A stretch of DNA of 16,548 nucleotides from an uncultured Agitococcus sp. GTDB taxonomy: Bacteria; Pseudomonadota; Gammaproteobacteria; Pseudomonadales; Moraxellaceae. The position numbers and the translations under genes are program-made. The DNA is taken from contig NZ_CALETI010000239.1 of NCBI RefSeq assembly GCF_937920075.1, positions 1 through 16,548 on the forward strand, in the 5' to 3' direction. Below the pieces are notes generated by a model that was given only the letters and a program-made list of their open reading frames with translations, ran no database searches and had not been told where the DNA came from. Below are positions 1-6,325 of this stretch, one piece after another (position 1 is the stretch's first letter; each line of letters begins with the position of its first letter).

Positions 1-193
1 CGGGGTCTTCACTTAACCAATCGGCATGGGTTAAGGCTTCAAAACGTAATTTATCGGCGGCATCAGACGCATTAGAAATGAGTTCACGCAAGAAAATCTC
101 AGGATTACTATATAAAGAATGAATCATGAGATGTAACAGTTTGGAGACTTCGGTCTGAAAGCCTAAGGTTTCTTTTTGTACAGTATCAGTCAT
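1..193 (-). CDS. htpG: Molecular chaperone HtpG (Hsp90), N-terminal 64 codons
   Basis: The minus strand from the ATG at 193 encodes MTDTVQKETLGFQTEVSKLL, followed by the GHKL ATPase opening with LIHSLYSNPEIFLRELISNA and then SDAADKLRFEAL. This is the first ATP-binding helix of bacterial Hsp90, and its catalytic Glu and nucleotide-binding Asn lie in RELISNASDA. HtpG is a cytosolic, ATP-driven dimeric chaperone. The gene runs off the left edge, so only about a tenth of the usual ~630 residues is visible. The Shine-Dalgarno AAGGAG (202-207) sits eight bases before the start. A sigma-32 promoter lies directly upstream, and the ATG forms one end of an inverted repeat; both are listed separately. 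Identity is certain; completeness cannot be judged. Confidence 0.96.
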   Translation of the reverse strand, partial: MTDTVQKETLGFQTEVSKLLHLMIHSLYSNPEIFLRELISNASDAADKLRFEALTHADWLSEDP

Positions 194-239
194 GTTGAGG
201 ACTCCTTTAATAAAAAATTATCAAGTGTTCCTCAACATG
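191..239 (-). promoter_or_regulatory. Inverted repeat enclosing the htpG start codon and leader
   Basis: On the minus strand CATGTTGAGGA (239-229) is perfectly complementary to TCCTCAACATG (201-191), whose last three bases are the htpG ATG. Inside, TTGATAA (224-218) and TTATTAA (213-207) form a second stem with one G-U pair around a TTTT loop. The SD core AGGAG (206-202) is left in an internal loop. An RNA spanning all of it would bury the start codon in an 11-bp helix. The left arm overlaps the sigma-32 -10 box, so a heat-shock transcript starting near 228 would lack that arm. The repeat is seen directly; its function is inferred. Confidence 0.7.
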
Positions 240-262
240 GGGGTGAAGCGATTAACTTCAAG
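235..262 (-). promoter_or_regulatory. Sigma-32 heat-shock promoter of htpG
   Basis: On the minus strand the -35 heptamer CTTGAAG (262-256) is separated by 13 bases from the -10 box CCCCATGT (242-235). The sigma-32 consensus in gammaproteobacteria is CTTGAAA, 11-16 bases, CCCCATNT. The same heptamer and the same 13-base spacer precede groES in this window. The expected transcript start is near 228, giving a leader of about 35 bases. The promoter begins just after the stop codon of the upstream gene (266-268), so htpG can be transcribed independently. Confidence 0.88.
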
Positions 263-265
263 CGT

Positions 266-877
266 TTAGTTGGATTTTGTTATATTTTTTGAATTGCTAC
301 ATACTTGATCTAGAGACGAATTACGATAAAAATAAATCTGCTTATCTTCTAAAATATTAACTAATGCAAAATGTCTATCACTTAACCAATTCATTTTATA
401 CTCATGTATTGGCCAAAAATATTCACCATCAAAAAATTGGATTGCTGTTTGTTTATCGGCAGAACTCCAAATACCTTTATTCAAAATCGTTTCATTTTGT
501 ACTTTTGCATTACGTAATGGTTCAGTAAAAAACCGAGAGTCAGATTGAATAGTTAACCAATATTCTTGATAACCATCGGAAACATACCACTTACCGACTA
601 ATTCACACTGCATCTTCGGTTGTGTATATTGATATAGTCGCTCTTCTCGCATCATCCGACTAATAAAAAAATTACCTTTGCTTTTTAAACAGCCCACAAA
701 ACTGGTCATTTCTCGAGCGGATACATTTTGTTGATTTAAAGGAACTTTTTGTAAGCATTCACTAAAGTTCTTATCAAAACGAGAAGTCAAGTAACTATAT
801 GAAACCATAAAAAGAATAGCTACCGTTAACGGGATATAAATTACAAAACGCAAAAACCAACTAAAATTACTGCTCAC
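266..877 (-). CDS. Membrane-anchored protein of unknown function with a beta-rich outer domain
   Basis: I do not recognise this 203-residue protein. Residues 8-29 (WFLRFVIYIPLTVAILFMVS) form one hydrophobic segment after a short N-terminus, so it is probably an inner-membrane protein with a periplasmic body. The body has four cysteines (C41, C63, C91, C193), which could form two disulfides if exported. From residue 91 it is rich in aromatic, strand-like stretches with GKWYVSDGYQEYWLTI and later GIWSSADKQTAIQFFDGEYFW. This pattern resembles a small lipocalin-like barrel, but that is only a guess. The start is GTG at 877, supported by AAGGAG at 884-889 seven bases away; no better ATG exists. 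It stands alone, 97 bases after the VWA gene and just before the htpG promoter. Confidence 0.75.
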   Translation of the reverse strand: MSSNFSWFLRFVIYIPLTVAILFMVSYSYLTSRFDKNFSECLQKVPLNQQNVSAREMTSFVGCLKSKGNFFISRMMREERLYQYTQPKMQCELVGKWYVSDGYQEYWLTIQSDSRFFTEPLRNAKVQNETILNKGIWSSADKQTAIQFFDGEYFWPIHEYKMNWLSDRHFALVNILEDKQIYFYRNSSLDQVCSNSKNITKSN

Positions 878-974
878 TCTATTCTCCTTGTTTCTTTATT
901 ATCTTTAAGGTCTGCTGACGTTTTGATTGCAGCTCACACGCCAAACGCCAACAGCATCTAGGGGCTGGCAAATT

Positions 975-2153
975 TTATTTGCTCAAATATCGACTCGCGG
1001 CCTCTAAACCCTCTAAGGTTAATGGATACATACGCTCATCTAATAACTTTTTAATGTGACTAATTGACTGTGTATGCTGCCACGCTCTTTCTGACTCAGG
1101 ATTTAGCCACACAACTTTTTGAAAATGCTGTGTTAATCGTTGCATCCACACAGCCCCAGCCTCTTCATTAAAATGTTCTACTGAACCGCCAACAGACAAC
1201 ACTTCATAAGGTGACATCGACGCATCACCCACAAAAATTACACGATAATCAGGCCCATATTTATGAATAATATCCCAAAGGGGCAAACGCTCCGACCAAC
1301 GGCGATTATTATCTTGCCAAACACTTTCATAAATAAAATTATGAAAATAAAAATAATGTAAATGCTTAAATTCGCTACGTGCTGCCGAGAATAATGCCTC
1401 ACAAACCTCAACGTAAGGATCCATTGATCCGCCTACATCAAAGAAAATCAACACTTTGACTCGATTCTTCCGTTCTGGTACTAACTTAATATCTAATAAT
1501 CCACCTTTATGGGCAGTGGACTTAATCGTATCGTTAATATCCAACTCTTCTTCAGCACCTTGTCTAGCAAAACGGCGTAGTCGTCTTAAAGCAACTTGTA
1601 AATTACGTGTACCTAACTCTAAAGAGTCGTCTAAATTTTTAAACTCCCTTTTTTCCCATACTTTTACAGCGGTTTTATTACGGGAAGGCCCTGCCAAACG
1701 AACACCTTCTGGGTTGGCACCATAAGCACCATAGGGTGACGTACCCCCTGTACCCACCATCCTATTACCACCTTGATGACGCTTGTGCTGCTCTTGTAAA
1801 CGCTTTTCAAACTCTTCCATTAGTTTTTCTAACGAACCCATTTTCTCAATTTGAGCTAATTCTTCAGGGCTTAGATTTTTTTCTATTTCTTTACGCAACC
1901 AATCTTCTGGAATAGCCGCATTAGCTAAAGGATTAGCTAGTGTATCTAAACCATCAAAAAAGTGCTTAAAAGCGCGGTCAAATTTGTCAAAATGCTTTTC
2001 ATCTTTGACCAAACAAATACGTGCTAAACGGTAAAACTCTTCACTATCTGCAAAAACTAAATGTTCATTTAATGCCGTTAATAAATCCAAATATTCTCTA
2101 ATTGAAACAGGTACTTGATATTTTTTTAAGGTAAAAAACAAATTGCTTAACAT
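975..2153 (-). CDS. CoxE-like von Willebrand factor A domain protein
   Basis: This 392-residue cytosolic protein has three parts. The helical N-terminal part (1-110) starts LFFTLKKYQVPVSIREYLDLL. A charged and Gly-rich linker (about 111-160, with GGNRMVGTGGTSPYGAYGA) follows. The C-terminal part is a VWA domain in which RVKVLIFFDVGGSMDPYVE carries the MIDAS metal site (D239, G241, S243) and VIFVGDASM a further acidic loop. The layout matches the widespread CoxE-like family, whose members normally pair with a MoxR-type AAA+ ATPase as a metal-dependent chaperone-like system. No MoxR gene lies on either side: upstream is the AP2-like gene on the other strand. The ATG at 2153 has only a weak SD (AGAG). 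Family assignment is firm; the substrate is unknown. Confidence 0.85.
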   Translation of the reverse strand: MLSNLFFTLKKYQVPVSIREYLDLLTALNEHLVFADSEEFYRLARICLVKDEKHFDKFDRAFKHFFDGLDTLANPLANAAIPEDWLRKEIEKNLSPEELAQIEKMGSLEKLMEEFEKRLQEQHKRHQGGNRMVGTGGTSPYGAYGANPEGVRLAGPSRNKTAVKVWEKREFKNLDDSLELGTRNLQVALRRLRRFARQGAEEELDINDTIKSTAHKGGLLDIKLVPERKNRVKVLIFFDVGGSMDPYVEVCEALFSAARSEFKHLHYFYFHNFIYESVWQDNNRRWSERLPLWDIIHKYGPDYRVIFVGDASMSPYEVLSVGGSVEHFNEEAGAVWMQRLTQHFQKVVWLNPESERAWQHTQSISHIKKLLDERMYPLTLEGLEAASRYLSK

Positions 2154-2416
2154 ATTAACTCTCTGATTAACATTAAGTGCTATTAACGTTGATAGATGAA
2201 CTGTATTGCTGATAAAAATGTCAACAGTTTCTATGAAGCGGCAATATTATTAATCTTATACACAATACTTTAGCAAAAATGCTAATAAAATGTTAAGATT
2301 TTCACGTTATTATTATTCTATGACTGTTTTTCAGTCTCTTATACAACACTTCAACCTTTAAATTAACAACCACTAAATCAGCATGGATTGCCTGATTAAT
2401 CTCAGGAGCAATCATT

Positions 2417-2875
2417 ATGGCTATTCAAGAAATCATCAATCAAAAAACTGGTGAGCATGGCTATCAAGTACGTGTGAAGGGGAAAACACGTTACTTTTCA
2501 ATTAAAAAACACGGTGGCAAAAGAGCTTCTCTAAAACTAGCTAAGCTAGCCGAAAAAGAACTATTAGATGCCTTGGGTATCAAAAACAGTCGAGAGCGCT
2601 TACCTAGTCAAGGCTTAGGCAAGCGTAATACCTCTGGTGTTTTGGGTATTCATATTCAATGGCGTCAATATAGTGATAGTTCTGTCTCCTATCCCTACTT
2701 AAATGGCTGTTGGAAAGATAAACAAGGTAACAGTCGTATGTTTGGTTTTTCAGTCGAAAAAAACGGCTTACGCAAAGCAGTCGAAATGGCGATTGCAAAA
2801 CGTAAAATCGGCAAATTACCTGTGATTGATGTCGATGAGGCAGTTAAAATTTTAGCGGAGCAATTAAAAAGTTAA
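2417..2875 (+). CDS. Small protein with two AP2-like DNA-binding units
   Basis: This is a 152-residue basic protein. Residues 14-50 (GYQVRVKGKTRYFSIKK, then a Lys/Leu-rich helix) and 70-130 (NTSGVLGIHIQWR, LNGCWKDKQGN, MFGFSVEKNGLRKAVEMAI) each show three short strands followed by one helix. The second unit has the NTSGV-G start, the central Trp and the Phe-Ser-V then AV-MAI-KR helix typical of AP2 domains found in bacterial and phage homing endonucleases and integrases. No nuclease (HNH, GIY-YIG) or recombinase domain is attached, so it may be a stand-alone DNA-binding protein. SD AGGAG (2404-2408) lies eight bases before the ATG. It is the only plus-strand gene in the left 9.8 kb. The fold is inferred from pattern only; no function is assigned. 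Confidence 0.7.
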   Translation: MAIQEIINQKTGEHGYQVRVKGKTRYFSIKKHGGKRASLKLAKLAEKELLDALGIKNSRERLPSQGLGKRNTSGVLGIHIQWRQYSDSSVSYPYLNGCWKDKQGNSRMFGFSVEKNGLRKAVEMAIAKRKIGKLPVIDVDEAVKILAEQLKS

Positions 2876-2881
2876 TCTAGA

Positions 2882-2914
2882 CCTCACCCTAACCCTCTCC
2901 TACAAGGAGAGGGG
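2882..2914. repeat. REP-like palindrome between convergent genes
   Basis: CCCTCTCC (2893-2900) and GGAGAGGG (2906-2913) form a perfect 8-bp stem with a TACAA loop, preceded by CCTCACCCTAA. Very similar CCTCACCC...CTCTCC palindromes are dispersed in many bacterial genomes as intergenic repeats. It lies in the 75-base gap where the AP2-like gene and rimI converge. It may also end transcription, though it lacks a U-tract on either side. Confidence 0.6.
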
Positions 2915-2950
2915 ACATCATTGTTATATAAGAAACTTCTAAAAAACCTT

Positions 2951-3409
2951 TTAAAAAATCATCAATGCCATAATTACTGCATTTTCTTTACCATGCGCAG
3001 TTGGGTAATAATTTTTTCTTAGGCCAATTTCATTAAAACCTGCTGCTTGATACAGTTGTATAGCTCGCTGATTACTTTCTCGCACTTCTAAAAAAATAGT
3101 GCTGGCTTTTTTTTGCTGACTATTAACTAATACATCATCTAATAAAACTTTACCTATGCCCTGCTTTTGCTGTGTCGGTTCAACAGCAATATTTAACAGA
3201 TGCGCTTCATCGACAATAAATTGAACAATTGAGAAACCAACGATTTGCTGTTGTTGATTAATTGCTACTATACAACGATGACGCTCTAGCCCTTCAGCAA
3301 ATAATTTTTCTGACCAAGGGGCGTATTGAACTTGTTTTTCGATAGCACACACAGCAGCTAAATCGTCTGTGTGCATGATGCGTAAGGTTATTGATTGAGG
3401 GCTAACCAT
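2951..3409 (-). CDS. rimI: Ribosomal protein bS18 N-alpha-acetyltransferase RimI
   Basis: RimI acetylates the N-terminal alanine of ribosomal protein S18 using acetyl-CoA. The 152-residue GNAT fold is complete. It has beta-1 ITLRIMHTDDLAAVCAIE, the acetyl-CoA pyrophosphate loop VEPTQQKQGIGKVLL (about 76-90, Q-x-x-G-x-G), LEVRESN with the putative catalytic Glu (E108), the acid Tyr in IQLYQAAGF (Y120), and the RimI-typical tail NYYP...ENAVIMAL. The ATG at 3409 is preferred because an internal Met at codon 12 would remove the first strand. It overlaps the upstream gene by 22 bases and has no clear SD, which suggests translational coupling. It is the last gene of leuA-holD-rimI. Confidence 0.92.
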   Translation of the reverse strand: MVSPQSITLRIMHTDDLAAVCAIEKQVQYAPWSEKLFAEGLERHRCIVAINQQQQIVGFSIVQFIVDEAHLLNIAVEPTQQKQGIGKVLLDDVLVNSQQKKASTIFLEVRESNQRAIQLYQAAGFNEIGLRKNYYPTAHGKENAVIMALMIF

Positions 3410-4191
3410 AAGGCTTTTTTCTGTAGAGGTTGCTGTAATAAAAAACTTAAACTAGCTTGCTGAATAACCGTTTTGTCAGTGCTGGCACGTAATAAATCCA
3501 CTAAATCTTGCTCGTGATCGGTTAAAACAATATACCCCTTATCACTTAAGGCTTGATTACGAAAGAAAAAAGCTAAAGCTTCTTGCGCGGCCTGACGATG
3601 GCGTGGCAAGGCGTAGTTATGCACCATTGGCCAAACAAACAATAAAGGTGGTGCATTTTCACTCTGCATCACTCGTTGAATATTCGCCAACAAAGTCATT
3701 TCACTGGGACTTAATAATTGTGAACGCGGCACAATCAGTTGCCAAGCACCACAACCATACACAGCAAACCGAAAAGTAATGGGTTGTGTATCGTTAACGG
3801 CAACTCGTTGCTGTAACTCCGTTTGTTCGGTCGGTGTTGGTTTAAGCTCTTCAGTTAATGCTGTACGCGCACGAACAAAGTCATCAAAATCCTCTGCACG
3901 TTGATATTCAGGATCATTTAAATAACTTTCTAAAGGTGGCTCTTCAAAGCTGTGAACGGGTTGCTTAACGATTGGTTTGGGCAGCTCTTGCTCAACAACA
4001 GTGACTGCTTGTTCTTTATGCGGCTGATAACTGATTGATTGCTCGTCAATCAGTTGCTCTAAATAATACGGCACAAAAGCAACAGGATCACTCACATCGG
4101 CAAGTTGGCTTTCGGCTCTGACTGTCCAAACTGGAATGCCTAATGCCGCCAAATAAGCTTGGCGGCGGCCTTCAACGGCAATATTGCTCAT
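3388..4191 (-). CDS. holD: Probable DNA polymerase III psi subunit (HolD-like), long form
   Basis: The 267-residue protein is poorly conserved, but several features point to the psi subunit of the clamp loader. The N-terminus RRQAYLAALGIPVWTVR resembles E. coli HolD (RR...LQQLGI..W..R), the segment that contacts chi and gamma complex. A low-complexity linker (about 55-130) follows. The C-terminal domain (about 138-240, FAVYGCGAWQLIVPRSQLL, LLFVWPMVHNYALPRHRQAA) looks like a uracil-DNA-glycosylase-type fold, as in HolD. It overlaps rimI, the neighbour of holD in E. coli. Pseudomonads are known to carry a long, cryptic psi, which would fit this length (E. coli psi is 137 residues). The ATG at 4191 lies three bases after the leuA stop; SD is weak. 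An unrelated uncharacterised protein remains possible. Confidence 0.6.
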   Translation of the reverse strand: MSNIAVEGRRQAYLAALGIPVWTVRAESQLADVSDPVAFVPYYLEQLIDEQSISYQPHKEQAVTVVEQELPKPIVKQPVHSFEEPPLESYLNDPEYQRAEDFDDFVRARTALTEELKPTPTEQTELQQRVAVNDTQPITFRFAVYGCGAWQLIVPRSQLLSPSEMTLLANIQRVMQSENAPPLLFVWPMVHNYALPRHRQAAQEALAFFFRNQALSDKGYIVLTDHEQDLVDLLRASTDKTVIQQASLSFLLQQPLQKKALWLALNQ

Positions 4192-4194
4192 AAA

Positions 4195-5742
4195 TTAAAT
4201 ATTATCTTCTTCTTGAGGATGGGCGCGTGCGACATTAGCCACCATCAAGTTAAGCGCATCTAAATAGGCTTTGGCACTGGCAATGACAATGTCTGTATCT
4301 GCACCATGACCATTAATAATACGGCCAGCTTGATTCAGACGCACCGTCACCTCACCTTGAGAGTCTGTGCCACTGGTAATCGCATTCACCGAATACAACT
4401 CTAATGTTGTACCAGAGTCTGCGACTGCCTCAATCGCCCTAAAGGTCGCATCAACAGGGCCAGAGCCAATCGCTGTCACTTGCTTTTCTTGACCATTGAC
4501 CACCAACGTTAATTTTGCTTCAGGTTTGGTGCCTGTTTTAGAAGTGACTTCTAAACTGTTGAGTTTGTAAGTTTCAGCCACTTCGTTTTGGCTATCACTG
4601 ACTAAAGCATGCAAATCTTCATCAAAGATATCATGTTTTTTGTCAGCCAATTCTTTAAAACGCATAAACAAGCTATTAAAGGAATTGTCAGTGCCTGCAT
4701 CAATGCCTAATTGCTCCAAGCGTGCTTTAAAAGCGGCACGACCAGAATGTTTACCTAAAACCATCCGATTGGCATTCCAACCCACATCTTCGGCACGCAT
4801 AATTTCGTAAGTTTCACGGTGTTTTAACACACCATCTTGGTGAATCCCCGACTCATGGGCAAACGCATTTGCCCCCACAATCGCTTTATTAGGCTGTACA
4901 GGAAAACCTGTAATACCAGACACTAAACGTGAAGTTGGCACAATTTCAGGGGTATAAATACCTGTTTCGACAGGAAATAAATCACTACGGGTACGAATGG
5001 CCATCACCACTTCTTCTAAAGCAGCATTGCCTGCACGCTCACCCAAACCGTTAATGGTACACTCCACTTGACGCGCACCGTTTAACACCGCAGCCAAAGA
5101 ATTTGATACTGCTAAACCTAAGTCATTATGGCAATGTACCGAAAAAATCGCTTTGTCAGCATTAGGGACACGAGTAATAATGTTATGAATCAGCTCACCA
5201 AATTGCTGAGGAATCGCATAACCGACAGTATCAGGAATATTAATAGTACGCGCACCTGCATCAATCGCCGCTTCAATAATTCGACATAAAAAATCTAATT
5301 CCGAACGTCCTGCATCTTCACAAGAAAACTCGACATCTTCGACCCAATTACGTGCATGTTTAATCGCGCGTACTGCGTTTTCAACCACGGCATCTGGCTC
5401 TAAACGCAATTTGTATTTCATATGAATTGGACTGGTGGCAATAAAAGTATGAATACGTGCAGCATTAGCATTTTTTAAGGCTTCAGCAGCACGGTCAATA
5501 TCTTCAGCACGAGCACGCGCCAACGAACAAATACGCGAATCTTTTACCGCTTCAGCAACGGCTTTAACTGCCAAAAAATCACCATGACTAGCAATGGCAA
5601 AACCTGCTTCAATAACATCCACTTTCATACGCTCTAAGGCTTTACCAATCCGCACTTTTTCTTCTAAAGTCATTGATGCACCTGGGCTTTGTTCGCCATC
5701 ACGCATGGTGGTATCAAATATTACTAATTTATCTTTGCTCAT
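4195..5742 (-). CDS. leuA: 2-isopropylmalate synthase
   Basis: LeuA condenses acetyl-CoA with 2-oxoisovalerate, the first committed step of leucine synthesis in the cytosol. The TIM-barrel catalytic domain (about 5-270) has the metal and substrate site VIFDTTMRDGEQSPGASM (D10) and the HxH metal ligands in SVHCHNDLGLAVSNS (H203, H205), plus GLGERAGNAALEE. The C-terminal part (about 385-505) is the leucine-binding regulatory domain, with IGSGPVDATFRAIEAV. At 515 residues it matches the usual long bacterial form. The ATG at 5742 is chosen over an in-frame GTG at 5751, since MSKDKLVIFDTT matches the family. It leads the operon with holD and rimI. No leucine-rich leader peptide or attenuator is visible upstream. 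Confidence 0.97.
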   Translation of the reverse strand: MSKDKLVIFDTTMRDGEQSPGASMTLEEKVRIGKALERMKVDVIEAGFAIASHGDFLAVKAVAEAVKDSRICSLARARAEDIDRAAEALKNANAARIHTFIATSPIHMKYKLRLEPDAVVENAVRAIKHARNWVEDVEFSCEDAGRSELDFLCRIIEAAIDAGARTINIPDTVGYAIPQQFGELIHNIITRVPNADKAIFSVHCHNDLGLAVSNSLAAVLNGARQVECTINGLGERAGNAALEEVVMAIRTRSDLFPVETGIYTPEIVPTSRLVSGITGFPVQPNKAIVGANAFAHESGIHQDGVLKHRETYEIMRAEDVGWNANRMVLGKHSGRAAFKARLEQLGIDAGTDNSFNSLFMRFKELADKKHDIFDEDLHALVSDSQNEVAETYKLNSLEVTSKTGTKPEAKLTLVVNGQEKQVTAIGSGPVDATFRAIEAVADSGTTLELYSVNAITSGTDSQGEVTVRLNQAGRIINGHGADTDIVIASAKAYLDALNLMVANVARAHPQEEDNI

Positions 5743-5804
5743 TGTTAACACCCAATACTTTTTTAATTAATTAGATTGCGTTAAATCATAGCCGTTTTAA
5801 ACGC

Positions 5805-5827
5805 AAAAAGCGCGTATTTAACGCGCT
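5805..5827 (-). terminator. Rho-independent terminator of the small secreted protein gene
   Basis: On the minus strand AGCGCGT, TAAAT loop, ACGCGCT (7-bp GC-rich stem, 5827-5809) runs into a short T tract (5808-5805). It lies 28 bases after the stop of the 87-codon gene and separates it from leuA. Confidence 0.8.
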
Positions 5828-5854
5828 AATCTTTCAGTAAAAAACTAATAATGC

Positions 5855-6118
5855 TTATTTTTGAATCATTTGTGCTGTAGGCAAATGTGAAGCCGCTTCA
5901 CTTAACTCTTTGTTGGTAGGACTATTTCTTTGTAATACTTGATCGCGCATCCATTCCCCTACACAAAGGCGTAAATCATCCATTTCACCCACACTCATCA
6001 TTTCGCGCTTATCCTCATCAGAGAATTTAGCCGCTAAATCACCACAAGTATCTGCGGTTGCACGCACGGAAGCTGTTGCAGAAGTTGCAACTAACAATAA
6101 TAAAGACAATATACGCAT
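5855..6118 (-). CDS. Small secreted protein of unknown function
   Basis: This 87-residue protein is not recognised. It starts with a clear signal peptide (MRILSLLLLVATSATA, likely cut between residues 16 and 22), so the mature form of about 65-70 residues should be periplasmic. Two cysteines remain (C25 in DTCGDLA, C52 in LRLCVGEW) and could make one disulfide. The rest is acidic and helical (FSDEDKREMMSVGEMDDL). The start ATG is at 6118 with only a weak SD (GGGG). It has its own terminator (5805-5827) and appears monocistronic. Its size and paired cysteines suggest a small helical periplasmic protein, but nothing more can be said. Confidence 0.75.
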   Translation of the reverse strand: MRILSLLLLVATSATASVRATADTCGDLAAKFSDEDKREMMSVGEMDDLRLCVGEWMRDQVLQRNSPTNKELSEAASHLPTAQMIQK

Positions 6119-6276
6119 GAAAAACCCCGTCTTGTTATTTTTACTCGCTGATGGGCTAGAGTATGTAAAGTGTGATTATCGTCCTACACATTTACATTAA
6201 TTTGCACAATTGTAATATAAAGCCCTCAAAAAATCTACCAAACCGCTTATTTTTCCGACAAAATGGCTTGCCAAAT

Positions 6277-6304
6277 AAAAAACCCACTAAAAAGTGGGTT
6301 TTTT
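6277..6304 (-). terminator. groEL rho-independent terminator
   Basis: AAAAAACCCACT (6277-6288) and AGTGGGTTTTTT (6293-6304) form a 12-bp stem with an AAAA loop. Read on the minus strand it is a GC core followed by a long T run, 22 bases after the groEL stop. The flanking A and T runs make it potentially bidirectional. Confidence 0.92.
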
Positions 6305-6325
6305 AGGATTCGCAAGAGCGAGAGC

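Noticed and set aside
1456..1725. Plus-strand open frame opposite the VWA gene
   Set aside because: It lies wholly within a well-supported minus-strand gene and has no family features.
2383..2456. Short frame starting at ATG 2383 as a leader peptide of the AP2-like gene
   Set aside because: No SD precedes it and it overlaps the main gene in another frame without any sign of function.
2604..2798. Minus-strand open frame inside the AP2-like gene
   Set aside because: The plus-strand gene has a good SD and sensible composition; this frame has neither.
5743..5804. Leucine leader peptide or attenuator before leuA
   Set aside because: No short frame with Leu codons and no terminator/antiterminator pair could be found; the only hairpin there terminates the preceding gene.
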